The notes beneath the pieces are model-generated. The model was given only the letters and a program-made list of their open reading frames with translations. It did no database searches and was not told where the DNA came from. From the NCBI RefSeq assembly GCF_014306155.1, contig NZ_JACRWH010000005.1:13175-77174 (forward strand): DNA of 64,000 nucleotides. The letters are read 5' to 3'. A program made the position numbers and the translations under genes. The stretch comes from Holdemanella hominis. GTDB taxonomy: Bacteria > Bacillota_I > Bacilli_A > Erysipelotrichales > Erysipelotrichaceae. Each line of letters starts with the position of its first letter. The first letter of the stretch is position 1. Shown piece after piece: positions 54,404 to 63,038 of the stretch.

Positions 54404-54434
54404 TTTACATTACAGTTACTGTATACTTTATCAT
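54404..54434 (+). promoter_or_regulatory. MerR-type promoter (19-bp spacer) for the GNAT gene
   Basis: TTTACA (54404-54409), 19-base spacer TTACAGTTACTGTATACTT, TATCAT (54429-54434). The spacer carries the dyad ACAGT-T-ACTGT and agrees with the spacer of the other MerR-type promoter at 15 of 19 positions. Confidence 0.7.
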
Positions 54435-54469
54435 ATATGATATGAATGATGTAAACAAGGAGAAGAACA

Positions 54470-55090
54470 ATGAAAATTAAATTACGTGAATATCAAAAAC
54501 AAGATTTTAAAGCTTTAGAAACTATCATTAGGGAAACATGGCATTATGATGATTTTAGCAGTCCCAAAACAGCGGTTAAACTAGCAAGAGTATTTTTAAG
54601 CAGTTGTTTAACCAACTATACATTTTCAAGAGTAGCGGTAGTTGATGGAAATGTGGTTGGTATTATATTAGCTAACAATATTTCTAAACATAAATGTCCT
54701 CTTTCAAATCGACTGTTACAAATAAAATCAATACTATCCTTATATAGTTCAAAAGAGGGTCGGAATGTTTCAAAAATTTTTGGTAACGTCAATGGAATAG
54801 ATAAACAATTATTGAATGAAAACAACAAAATTTATCCGGCAGAGCTTGCCTTATTTGCTGTAAGTTCTTCATGTAGAGGAAAAGGAATTGGTAAAATACT
54901 CTTTCAGTCAACTCTCGATTACATGAAGCAGGAAAAACTGAAAGAATTTTATTTGTTTACAGATACAAGCTGTAATTATGGTTTTTATGAACATCAAGGA
55001 ATGAAAAGACGATTAGAAAAGGAACACATATTTAACATCAAAGGACAGCAAGCGGTAATGAAATTCTTTATTTATGACTATCAATGTTAA
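54470..55090 (+). CDS. GNAT-family N-acetyltransferase
   Basis: 206 residues. The acetyl-CoA pyrophosphate-binding loop is SSSCRGKGIGKILFQ (near residue 130), with LFAVSS before it and the late FYEHQGMKRR. The acceptor is unknown; placement opposite a drug-sensing MerR regulator suggests xenobiotic or antibiotic acetylation (inference). AAGGAGAAGAACA precedes the ATG. Confidence 0.88.
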   Translation: MKIKLREYQKQDFKALETIIRETWHYDDFSSPKTAVKLARVFLSSCLTNYTFSRVAVVDGNVVGIILANNISKHKCPLSNRLLQIKSILSLYSSKEGRNVSKIFGNVNGIDKQLLNENNKIYPAELALFAVSSSCRGKGIGKILFQSTLDYMKQEKLKEFYLFTDTSCNYGFYEHQGMKRRLEKEHIFNIKGQQAVMKFFIYDYQC

Positions 55091-55132
55091 TGATAACAGT
55101 TATTCTTTCTTCCCATGATTACCTGCCATAGC

Positions 55133-55198
55133 AAAAAAAAGCCCTGTCAAGAGCTTGCCGCCATTGGTGGTGTTATGCACTCTTGATCAGGCTTTTTG
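55133..55198. terminator. Large bidirectional terminator
   Basis: GCCCTGTCAAGAG ... CTCTTGATCAGGC arms around an inner CCGCC/GGTGG, with A8 before and T5 after on the plus strand. Separates the GNAT gene from the XRE pseudogene; the style is common at ends of integrative elements. Confidence 0.8.
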
Positions 55199-55229
55199 TT
55201 TACTGTATCTTTTCGTAAGAGGAAAAAGA

Positions 55230-55854
55230 TTATTCGTCCTCATCATCATCAAAATTATCCGTTATCCACGGTAATTTCGATAACAGTTCCATATCCTCTT
55301 TTGAGTTCGGGTTTATCATTTTCACGACTTGATAAGGTGTCCTATACTTGTGTTCCTCAATGCTTTCCCAAACATATCCATGCTGTATAAATCATCATGG
55401 CGGTTTAACAGTTTTTGGAATTCCAAATGTTGGATAAATTCTTTGATTGGGTAAAGGTCGGACGCTTCAATGCTTGTTCCATTGATATAGTCGGTAATGT
55501 ATTCCCGTAACTTTTCTAACTCATATTCCAGCCATTCTTCCTCGCTGTCAAAGAAGTTATCATAATGTCCATGCTTCAATTCTGCATTTAATCGTTCCTC
55601 TGCTCTCAAAAACTGACGGACTTCTTTTTCAGACTGATTAACATATTTCCATTCCCCGATAACAATTCATTGGGTGTTACGTCCAGCACTTCCATTATCT
55701 TTTCCAGCGTTTCATAAGCAGGATAGTTCAACCCTCTTTCAATCTTGGAAAGGCTCTGCATATTGATACCGGTTTTATCCGCAAGCTCCTGTTGTTTCAT
55801 TCCTCTAAATTTTCTTATGGTCTGTATATTATTTCCTAAATGGCTTATTTTCAT
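55230..55854 (-). pseudogene. XRE-family regulator broken by two frameshifts
   Basis: Starts MKISHLGNNIQTIRKFRGMK with an HTH (QQELADKTGINMQSLSKIERG). The frame breaks after NELLSG near 55660 and resumes as EWKYVNQSEKEVRQFLRAE, runs through GHYDNFFDSEEEWLEYELEK, then breaks again near 55380 and resumes as YVWESIEEHKYRTPYQVV, MINPNSKEDMELLSKLPW, ending in DNFDDDEDE. Joined, it would be about 205 residues. Regulators of this kind sit in integrative elements of gut Bacillota. Confidence 0.75.
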
Positions 55855-55869
55855 TGCATACCCCTCCAT

Positions 55870-56366
55870 ATCTCGTTATACCTTTGCTATTATAAATCTA
55901 TCATGCTTAATATGATTTATATAGACAAAAATAGATATTGATCATTAAGCATATAGGAATCACTATGTTCTTGTAATTGAATAGGCACAATAGAATGAAA
56001 TACAAAAACATTCAAAAGAAATACCTATCTGATTAAACCCGTAGATATGAATATCGGTTGAAATGGAATTTGTTTAAAAAGGGTAAAACAGGACTTGTCG
56101 ACAGAGCATTGCAGGACTGTTCGTACGTGAGCAAAAACGACATGACGGATTGCCGTCAAAGGACGGAAATGCTTTGTCGGCTGGCGAGCCTTGTCTATGC
56201 CTCCGTTATCTAACAGGGGGCACTATTTCACAAAAGACAAGTAAAAAATCATACAACCCCAAAGCTGCAAGGAGTAATATGAAGTTTTAAGAAGATAGTA
56301 ACTTCACATTCTTTTGAATAGTGGTTTACAGGTATTTCAAGGCTATTATAGGATTGGAGGAATACA
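55870..56366. other. Non-coding remnant of integrative element
   Basis: About 500 bases without a supported gene. The part 56080-56230 is less AT-rich than its surroundings and holds a small stem GGCTGGCGAGCC and the phrase TCTAACAGGGGGCACTATTTC, which reminds me of transfer-region sequence in Tn1549-like elements; I cannot confirm it. Confidence 0.4.
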
Positions 56367-56525
56367 ATGAACAATTTAGAATTTTCACTTGAAATGAAGA
56401 ACAAACATCTTGCAAGCGCTCTTTCACAAGGAGAACATGCACGTCTTACCCATGTATCAAGATATAGTATAAAAGGCAAACCCAAAGTTACGATTGATTA
56501 CAATATGCCTTTGTCCGTATGGTAA
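56367..56525 (+). CDS. Small ORF of 52 residues next to integrase remnant
   Basis: Reads MNNLEFSLEMKNKHLASALS, then QGEHARLTHVSRYSIKGKPK, VTIDYNMPLSVW and stop. GGAGG lies 6 bases before the ATG. It is basic and soluble, with no match I recognise. Overlaps the integrase remnant by a few bases; it may be an intact cargo peptide or a fragment of an element gene. Confidence 0.4.
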   Translation: MNNLEFSLEMKNKHLASALSQGEHARLTHVSRYSIKGKPKVTIDYNMPLSVW

Positions 56526-56742
56526 AGAAATACAACAAGCACCATAAGGAAAACCCTTCGCCACATATCACACCACATACACTACACCATACATTCTGCA
56601 CAAGACTGGCAAGCAAGAACATGAATCCATAAGATTTACAGTATATCATGGGGCATTCAAATATCAGTATCACAATGAACTGGTATGCTCATGCGTCCAT
56701 AGATACTGTAAAATCAGAGGTTCAGCGTCTAATCGCATAGAA
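56519..56742 (+). pseudogene. Tn916-type tyrosine integrase, C-terminal fragment
   Basis: In one frame: HITPHTLHHTFCTRLASKN, MNP-stop-DLQYIMGHSNISITMN, WYAHASIDTVKSEVQRLIA. This is the catalytic end of an integrase: the box-II HxxR is degraded (HTLHHTFC, with His for the expected Arg), a nonsense codon follows Pro, and the nucleophile Tyr is in WYAHAS. No N-terminal part is found. Marks one end of a decayed integrative element. Confidence 0.85.
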
Positions 56743-56810
56743 GTATTTACCACGATTTTAACCGTGCTTGATAGCGAAAATATAAGAAGATAGACCTAGA
56801 TATGTGAGGT

Positions 56811-57133
56811 TTACCACAAAAGAAAAAATGCCCGTAGAGCCGATAAAATAAGGCTTTGCAGACATTTAAGAAGGTATAAAAAGATAGTCAAAGACATATA
56901 TAATTTATTAATAAAGACTGTAAATATAATTATTACATAAGCAACATTCTGAGCTAACATTGTGACAGCAGCCATTTGTCCAGCTCCTGTATACACAAAC
57001 AAGGAAAAGCTCAATGCTCTAAAAAATGTTAATCCTGTTGCTTTAGCCAACATACCCTACGCTATTCCAACAGGAATATATCCTAAAATAATTGGATTGC
57101 TGCCTTGGCCCCTACTTTAAAATCTTTCTTCAT
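56811..57133 (-). pseudogene. azlC (branched-chain amino acid exporter) pseudogene
   Basis: Starts MKKDFKVGAKAAI, loses frame, then ILGYIPVGIA-stop-GMLAKATGLTF and RALSFSLFVYTGAGQMAAVT, typical of AzlC. The AzlC match ends near 56905; beyond that the frame runs into unrelated sequence ending in KCLQSLILSALRAFFLLW, which overlaps a terminator-like GCC/GGC hairpin. So: one indel, one nonsense codon and loss of more than half the gene, apparently at the edge of the integrative element. Confidence 0.75.
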
Positions 57134-57146
57134 AATCATTTGCTAA

Positions 57147-57176
57147 AGAAAAAAGAAACAGTGTAAAACTATTTCT
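57147..57176 (-). terminator. Terminator of the 81-aa membrane protein
   Basis: GAAATAGT/ACTGTTTC stem (one G-U) followed by TTTTTTCTTT on the minus strand. Confidence 0.65.
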
Positions 57177-57414
57177 CTTCTTCCTTCTTATGAAACATTT
57201 CACTAAATACGCCTAACGCATAGAAAAGCACACTAAAGCAGATGCTTTCATAACACGTCGTAATCATGTACAAAACCAAATTCACTACACTTAAGTTTGT
57301 ACTGTAATATGAAGTAAACGTATTATATGCTTGGATTGCCGCATAACACGTATAAGCTAACGATAAAACGGCAAAAACGTATAATAGAATTGTTAATGTA
57401 TTCTTATTTTTCAT
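57169..57414 (-). CDS. Small two-helix membrane protein
   Basis: 81 residues, unrecognised. Two hydrophobic segments, about 7-27 (TILLYVFAVLSLAYTCYAA) and 43-70 (VVNLVLYMITTCYESICFSV), with a charged tail FHKKEEEK. AAAGGGGG precedes the ATG. Monocistronic. Confidence 0.65.
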   Translation of the reverse strand: MKNKNTLTILLYVFAVLSLAYTCYAAIQAYNTFTSYYSTNLSVVNLVLYMITTCYESICFSVLFYALGVFSEMFHKKEEEK

Positions 57415-57493
57415 TTGAAATACCCCCTTTAAATAATGTACTAATTAAACCACTATTTTCGTATTTATACAAACAAAAATTTTTCAGTTTATT

Positions 57494-58510
57494 TTAAGCA
57501 AACGCATCATACGTATCATCATCCTCACAAACAATTTGAATGACACGCTTTCCATCCACTACAGTCGATACAATCTTATCTGGATATTCCATGGCATCCG
57601 AACGAATCGTTAATTCAATACCTTGAGATATCTGGAATTTTTTTGTACGTTTATTATTCAAGCTTTCGGGAACAACTTTAAATTCTGTATCAAAATTTTT
57701 ACGTTCAGGAAGCGCTAGTAAACAATCTTTAATAACATCTTTCTCAATTTCTTCTTCACTAAAAGAATACGAATCAATTAAATTATCAATACATTGATTG
57801 TAGTTTAACTGCTGTGGTGTATTCATCACATTCTGCAATTCACTAGATAACTTTACATAATCCTTTTTAGAAACAGGTTCTACAGCGCTCTTCAATTCAT
57901 TATCCACGGCCTTAAATGCGGAATATGTATTTTTGGCATCATCCCTAGCTTCATCTAACTCCAAGAATGAAACCGTCCAATATTTTGCCATAGTATCTGA
58001 ATATGCCTTAACATCTTTAAATACTATATGCGAATTAATTTCATACATTGAAAATACAGCTGATTTCCACAATGATTTCTTATCTCCTGAAAATCCATAC
58101 TTCTTTGATAAATCACTTCCATCATACCATTTTGAATGTTCCACTTTAGCAACCACAAATAAAAGTTCATCACTACTATTTTGTACCAAAGCCTGAATTA
58201 AACTTCCCTTTTTCACATTAGAACCCATGCGATAGATTTTTGCTTGTGCAAGTTTTTCACTCATCAAAAGCTTATCTGCAATACTATCTGTAAGAACTTC
58301 ACATTTTTCTTGATTCAATGCCATTTGACGAATACACGAAACAACTTGTGTTTGTTCATCATGAATGGTATACATTTTATTTTTCTCATTTGAGTTCGCA
58401 TACTCAATATATTCCTTCACAAAACCTTGGAATTCTTCAGGCATCTCTTTTCTTTGTAGTGTATCATTGTCTAAATCCAATATATGGAAAGATGTATATA
58501 AAATTGTCAT
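57494..58510 (-). CDS. Possible nucleoid-associated protein (NA37/YejK-like)
   Basis: 338 residues, soluble, acidic. The arrangement resembles the 37-kDa nucleoid-associated family: an N-terminal alpha/beta part, LLFVVAKVEHSKW in the middle, and a C-terminal beta region GIELTIRSDAMEYPDKIVS that resembles the GLTINFDAM segment of YejK. Similarity is by eye and weak, so the name is provisional. Divergent from the COG0523 gene. AAGGAG lies about 12 bases before the ATG. Confidence 0.45.
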   Translation of the reverse strand: MTILYTSFHILDLDNDTLQRKEMPEEFQGFVKEYIEYANSNEKNKMYTIHDEQTQVVSCIRQMALNQEKCEVLTDSIADKLLMSEKLAQAKIYRMGSNVKKGSLIQALVQNSSDELLFVVAKVEHSKWYDGSDLSKKYGFSGDKKSLWKSAVFSMYEINSHIVFKDVKAYSDTMAKYWTVSFLELDEARDDAKNTYSAFKAVDNELKSAVEPVSKKDYVKLSSELQNVMNTPQQLNYNQCIDNLIDSYSFSEEEIEKDVIKDCLLALPERKNFDTEFKVVPESLNNKRTKKFQISQGIELTIRSDAMEYPDKIVSTVVDGKRVIQIVCEDDDTYDAFA

Positions 58511-58569
58511 AAAAAAATTTACTCCTTTTTATCGCAAATATTATACAATAAGTAAAGGAGGTTTTAAAA

Positions 58570-59697
58570 ATGAAAAGAAAATCGATACCTATTTTATTAT
58601 TAACTGGCTATTTAGGAGCTGGCAAAACCACTTTATTAAATCACATTCTAAAAAATCAAGAAGGATATAAAGTTGCGATTATTGTCAATGATATTGGTGA
58701 AATCAATGTTGATCAAAAACTAATTGATAAAAATGCACAAATTCAAAAAGAAGACACAGACGTTGTAGGTCTTACCAATGGATGTATTTGTTGCACACTA
58801 AAACTAGATCTTTTACAACAACTCTCAGCCTTAGCCTCATCCAATAAATTTGATTACATCATCATTGAAGCGAGTGGTATTTGCGAGCCAATCCCCATTA
58901 CGCAAACCATTACTTACGCCAATGAAACACTATATTCTAGAGGATTACCAGAACTATTCCACTTAGACAACATCATCTGCGTTGCCGATGCTGCAAGATT
59001 GTCAAATGAATTCAATTGTGGTAAACACTTATTAGAACCTGTTGGAAATGAAGATTCGCTAGACTCTTTATTGATGCAGCAACTTGAATTCTGTAATACC
59101 GTTATCTTAAACAAAGCAGAAACCGTCAAAGAAAATGAGAAAAATGAAATCAAGGCAGTCATTCATAAACTATGTAAAGATGCCGGAATCATTGAGGCTA
59201 GCTTTGGCCAAGTTAATTTAGAAGAGCTTTTAAACACACATAACTTTGATTATGAAAAAGCACAAAACAACATTGGTTGGATTCACGAAATCGAAGAACA
59301 CGAACACCATCATCACAATCACGAAGGTGAAGCTTTAGAATATGGAATTTCTACTTTTGTGTGGCAAACAAGAAAACCATTGGATTTAAAGAAATTCACA
59401 AATCTATTAAATAACTATCCGAATGTGATTCGCACCAAAGGCTACGTATGGTTTGATAACCAACCTGATTCTGCCTACTTATTTGAACAAGCTGGTAAAT
59501 TAAATTCACTTACAGAAGACTCATTATGGATTGCGTCAGCTCCAAAACAAGATCAAATGGATTTATTAAAAGCCAATCCTCAACTAGCTCAAAACTGGGA
59601 TAAAGAGTATGGAGATCGAATCAATCAATTAGTCTTTATTGGAAAGAATATGAATGAAGAACAAATAAAAAGACAGTTCAATGACTGTCTTGCATAG
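58570..59697 (+). CDS. CobW/COG0523 G3E GTPase (metal chaperone)
   Basis: 375 residues. Walker A LLTGYLGAGKTTLLNHIL, the metal-binding CxCC in LTNGCICCTLKLD, NKAE as the guanine motif, and a His-rich loop EEHEHHHHNHEGE (about 236-250) before the CobW C-terminal domain. These proteins insert or deliver Zn, Co or Fe; the metal here is unknown. AAGGAGGTTTTAAAA precedes the ATG. The 3' end overlaps convergent tatD by 20 bases. Confidence 0.92.
   Translation: MKRKSIPILLLTGYLGAGKTTLLNHILKNQEGYKVAIIVNDIGEINVDQKLIDKNAQIQKEDTDVVGLTNGCICCTLKLDLLQQLSALASSNKFDYIIIEASGICEPIPITQTITYANETLYSRGLPELFHLDNIICVADAARLSNEFNCGKHLLEPVGNEDSLDSLLMQQLEFCNTVILNKAETVKENEKNEIKAVIHKLCKDAGIIEASFGQVNLEELLNTHNFDYEKAQNNIGWIHEIEEHEHHHHNHEGEALEYGISTFVWQTRKPLDLKKFTNLLNNYPNVIRTKGYVWFDNQPDSAYLFEQAGKLNSLTEDSLWIASAPKQDQMDLLKANPQLAQNWDKEYGDRINQLVFIGKNMNEEQIKRQFNDCLA
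59662..59691 (-). terminator. TatD-gene terminator inside the COG0523 3' end
   Basis: AAGACAGT/ACTGTCTT 8-base stem followed on the minus strand by TTTTATTTG; it lies within the coding ends of both convergent genes. Confidence 0.75.
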
Positions 59698-60394
59698 GAG
59701 AAGAAATTCTCCTATTTTTTTTTAACTTTGAAAAGTTTTGATCCAAAATTCTTTCAACTTCAGAATACGATTGATTCTTTAACGAAGCCACCATAGTAAT
59801 TTCATTTTTTAAAGCAGCAATATAATCGTCACTATCAATAGCCCATTTCACAGCTTCAATACCATCGGATTCCATAAGTAATTTCTCCATAGATACTTGT
59901 TCTACTAAATGCGTTACTTCCTCTTCTTTTCCAATTGAAGGACCAATCGTGAAATAAGATACCACTTCATCATATTCTTTGACATAATCCATACATCCAT
60001 ACCAATGTACAACATATGTATTTGGATATTTACGAATCAATTCAAGTATTGTTTTTTCCTGACCCTTCGTATGAAGAATAACCGGTTTATTTAAAGCATG
60101 TGCAAGCTGAAGCTGTTTTTCAAACACTTCTTTTTGAATATTTAAATCCAAATCACACCATACACTATCCATGCCGATTTCGCCAATGATAGGTGCCTTT
60201 TTTAACAAAGGAAGCATGGATTCAAATGTATCTAAACTTGCATTCCAAGGATGTATTCCACAAGAATAGAACAACTGCTTTTGATGGACAAGTTCAAATT
60301 CTTTTTCATTTGCGACGTTACAAATACCAGAAATTCCATATTCATTCTGTAGCGCATTTATTTCTTTTGAATAATGATAATGTGCATCATGCAT
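59678..60394 (-). CDS. TatD-family hydrolase
   Basis: About 238 residues, TIM-barrel metal-dependent hydrolase, shorter and more divergent than E. coli TatD. Metal ligands: HDAHYHY at the N-terminus, CGIHPWNAS, IGEIGMDSVW, ILHTKGQE, VVHWYG and the Asp in LMESDGIE. Nuclease or D-tyrosyl deacylase-like activity is possible. Follows thiZ with an 8-base overlap, which ties it to the thiamine-precursor operon. ATG at 60394 chosen with AGGGTG upstream. Confidence 0.85.
   Translation of the reverse strand: MHDAHYHYSKEINALQNEYGISGICNVANEKEFELVHQKQLFYSCGIHPWNASLDTFESMLPLLKKAPIIGEIGMDSVWCDLDLNIQKEVFEKQLQLAHALNKPVILHTKGQEKTILELIRKYPNTYVVHWYGCMDYVKEYDEVVSYFTIGPSIGKEEEVTHLVEQVSMEKLLMESDGIEAVKWAIDSDDYIAALKNEITMVASLKNQSYSEVERILDQNFSKLKKNRRISSPMQDSH
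59695..59723 (+). terminator. COG0523-gene terminator inside the tatD 3' end
   Basis: TAGGAGAA/TTCTCCTA perfect stem with the plus-strand stop TAG in its first arm, then eight or more T. Confidence 0.85.
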
Positions 60395-61121
60395 GATTTT
60401 CACCCTTCAACAATTCATAAACTTGTTTCTTCAAATCACTTTGTGAAAATAACCAATCCCTCGATTTCTTTTCTTTAGATAAGTCTATTTCCTGCAAGAT
60501 ATGACTTGGCTTATTCGATAAAATCAAAATACGATCCGATAAATATAAAGCTTCATCAATATCATGTGTAACTAATAAAGTAGTACGATTATAATTCTTT
60601 CTTAATTGTAACAACCAATCTTGCATATCATTTCGAGTAATAACGTCCAACGCTCCAAATGGTTCATCTAATAAAAGAATATCCGCTTTACACAAAGAAG
60701 TTCTCAAAAAGGCAGCTCTTTGGCGCATTCCTCCTGAAAGACTCGATGGATATGCGTTTTCATAACCAGAAATACCAAATGTTTCAAATTCTTTTAAAGC
60801 TCTTTGTCTTATTGATTTATCATGATTAATTTCGCCATACAAACAAACATTATCTAAAATCGTTCTCCATTCAAGTAATAAGTCACTTTGTGGCATATAT
60901 GCAAAATGACTACTAATACCTGTAATTGGTTCATCATCCACAAATACAGAGCCAGAATAATCTTCAATTAATCCTGCCAATACATTTAGAATGGTGGATT
61001 TTCCACATCCACTTGGCCCTAGAATGGAAACAAATTCACCTTCTTGAATAGAAAAAGAAATATCGTTTAATATTTCTTTTCCTGAAAATTCAAGATTTAG
61101 CTCTTCAACATATAGCTTCAT
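60387..61121 (-). CDS. thiZ: ABC transporter ATP-binding protein (ThiZ-type)
   Basis: 244 residues. Walker A LGPSGCGKSTILN, signature LSGGMRQRAAF, Walker B ILLLDEPFGALD, and the switch His in VTHDIDEALYL. Energises the ThiXY permease. The nitrate/sulfonate/taurine-like subtype fits an HMP or formylaminopyrimidine importer. Overlaps the binding-protein gene by one base (stop/start). Confidence 0.92.
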   Translation of the reverse strand: MKLYVEELNLEFSGKEILNDISFSIQEGEFVSILGPSGCGKSTILNVLAGLIEDYSGSVFVDDEPITGISSHFAYMPQSDLLLEWRTILDNVCLYGEINHDKSIRQRALKEFETFGISGYENAYPSSLSGGMRQRAAFLRTSLCKADILLLDEPFGALDVITRNDMQDWLLQLRKNYNRTTLLVTHDIDEALYLSDRILILSNKPSHILQEIDLSKEKKSRDWLFSQSDLKKQVYELLKGENHA

Positions 61122-62119
61122 TATTTTACAAACTCGTTAGTATATTGATCTTTCGCATCAATCTTTTGACTGATCAATCCTGTTTCATACATAAAATCTG
61201 TATAATTATCCCATACAGAATCTTTCATAACACCCCATGAATCTGCATCTTTGGCATATTGACTACTTAAATATTTTTGACTTTCTTTAAGAAATTTCAA
61301 ATCTGTATCTGACAATGCATCCTCATGTAAGATTTCAGCTGCTTTACTTGGATGATCAATCGCATATTCATATCCTTTTTTAGTAGCTTCCATAAATTTT
61401 TTAACTGTATCTGAATTCTTTTTAATCATCTTTTTGTTGGTGATAATAACCGGAGTATAGTAATCCAAACGATTATCTAAATCAGCTAATGGCATATAGT
61501 TTAAATCATATCCATCTTGTAGTGCTTTAATAATAGCCCAACCATAGAATTCCCATCCAAGGTTCACTTTATTTTTACCAACTTCATCACTAAGTCCTGC
61601 AATACCAGACCCATCAGATCCTACGATGTTTAACTTACTAAAATCAGCACCCGCTTCATTCATAACCGCTTTAATGACAGCTTCTTCACTTGGTGCTCCC
61701 CATCCTGCATATGTTTTTCCTTCAAAATCCTTTACAGAATTGATGTTTGCACTCTTTAAAGAAACAAATCCTGAAGTGTTGTGTTGGATAATTGTCGCAA
61801 TTGTTTTAATTGGAAGTGGATCTTCACTTGTTAGGGCATACGTAACATCTTCTTGGTAAGAGATTCCAAAATCAGCTTTTCCAGCCGCAACCATTGAAGT
61901 TGTCGCATTATCACCTGGCTCAATAATATCTACATCTAAACCAGCCTCTTTATAATATCCTTTGTTTTTAGCTACATAGAAACCAGTATGGTTTGTATTT
62001 GGCGTATAATCCAACATCAATGTAACCTTTGTTAATTCTTTATCAGAATTCGATGTTTGAGCACAGCCAACTAAACTTAACGCAACAGCAGCTGCACACA
62101 TAGCCTTTAAAATTTTCAT
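61121..62119 (-). CDS. thiY: Thiamine-precursor (pyrimidine) binding lipoprotein ThiY-like
   Basis: About 333 residues. Lipoprotein signal with lipobox LSLVGC near residue 18; NMT1/THI5-like fold with VTLMLDYTPNTNHTGFYVAK and GKADFGISYQED. Binds 4-amino-5-hydroxymethyl- or formylamino-pyrimidine outside the cell (family knowledge). The start at 62119 has AAAAGGAG upstream; ATGA overlap with the permease gene. Confidence 0.9.
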   Translation of the reverse strand: MKILKAMCAAAVALSLVGCAQTSNSDKELTKVTLMLDYTPNTNHTGFYVAKNKGYYKEAGLDVDIIEPGDNATTSMVAAGKADFGISYQEDVTYALTSEDPLPIKTIATIIQHNTSGFVSLKSANINSVKDFEGKTYAGWGAPSEEAVIKAVMNEAGADFSKLNIVGSDGSGIAGLSDEVGKNKVNLGWEFYGWAIIKALQDGYDLNYMPLADLDNRLDYYTPVIITNKKMIKKNSDTVKKFMEATKKGYEYAIDHPSKAAEILHEDALSDTDLKFLKESQKYLSSQYAKDADSWGVMKDSVWDNYTDFMYETGLISQKIDAKDQYTNEFVK

Positions 62120-62877
62120 TTTCTTTCTCCTTTTCGTAAATGTGGAAATAATATTTTTTCCAATAGAGTCACTCCTAAATTCAATAGAATGCTCCAAAAT
62201 ATAATCATCAATACACACGCAAAGACTTTATCTAACATATATCCGTTTTTTACACGAAGCATGTAATAACCAAGTCCTGCTCTACTTGAAAGCCATTCAC
62301 CTACAATAGCTCCGCCCACACAATAGGTAGCCGCTACCTTTAATCCTGAAAATAAGCCAATGGCACCCGATGGAATCTTAACAATTTTATAGATTTGAAA
62401 TAGATTGGCACCAAAACTTTTTAATAAATTGATTTCTTTTTCATTCACTTGTGACAAGGCATCCGTAAAGGATATCGCAATCGGAAAAAAACACATAAAT
62501 ATGACAATTAACACTTTGGGCAACAAATCAAATCCAAACCAAATTGAAAACAAAGGCCCTAAAACCATAATAGGAACGGTTTGTGTCACAATCAAATATG
62601 GATAAACACTTGTCTTAAATGTTTTGGATAGATCCATACAAATTGAAATAAGTATCGCAAAGAAAGTACTAATCAACAATCCTAAGATTGATTCTTGCAA
62701 CGTAACAAGCGAATGTTGCATTAGAATATCAAAATTCTCAATAAGTGCACTGATAATTTTTGATGGACTTGGCAAAATATAAAGTGAAATATCAAATACA
62801 CGAACATATAATTCCCAGCCACCAATCACTAGAATAAACACAAGCAACGGCATGACAATTCTACGATTTTTCTTCAT
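62116..62877 (-). CDS. thiX: ABC transporter permease (ThiX-type)
   Basis: 253 residues, six membrane helices. The EAA loop region is KSFGANLFQIYKIVKIPSGAIGL; GAIVGEWLSSRAGLGYYM is typical of SsuC/ThiX permeases. First gene of the thiX-thiY-thiZ-tatD run, directly behind the TPP riboswitch. Confidence 0.92.
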   Translation of the reverse strand: MKKNRRIVMPLLVFILVIGGWELYVRVFDISLYILPSPSKIISALIENFDILMQHSLVTLQESILGLLISTFFAILISICMDLSKTFKTSVYPYLIVTQTVPIMVLGPLFSIWFGFDLLPKVLIVIFMCFFPIAISFTDALSQVNEKEINLLKSFGANLFQIYKIVKIPSGAIGLFSGLKVAATYCVGGAIVGEWLSSRAGLGYYMLRVKNGYMLDKVFACVLMIIFWSILLNLGVTLLEKILFPHLRKGERK

Positions 62878-62894
62878 TCACTAGCTCCTTTCCA

Positions 62895-63004
62895 AATAAA
62901 AAAGGCACCCTAGAGTGCCACCATCAATCGATATGACTCCCTACGCTAGAATTAACCAGATCAGGTAATAAGGGTTTTTCTCAGCATTTGCACCCCTGTC
63001 ATGT
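62895..63004 (-). ncRNA. TPP riboswitch (THI element) with terminator
   Basis: Minus strand: GGGGTGC (62991-62997 region), TGCTGAGA, ACCC, ACCTGATCTGGTTAAT and GCGTAGGGA in the THI-box order, closed by ATGAC/GTCAT. A terminator GGCACTC/GGGTGCC plus TTTTTT (62899-62919) follows before thiX, so TPP binding should stop transcription. Confidence 0.95.
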
Positions 63005-63024
63005 ATGTTTTTACTTGCCCATTG

Positions 63025-63033
63025 ATTATATCA
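63025..63033 (-). promoter_or_regulatory. Extended -10 promoter of the thi operon
   Basis: Minus-strand TG-A-TATAAT (TATAAT at 63025-63030), no good -35; about 20 bases upstream of the aptamer. Confidence 0.6.
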
Positions 63034-63038
63034 CAATC

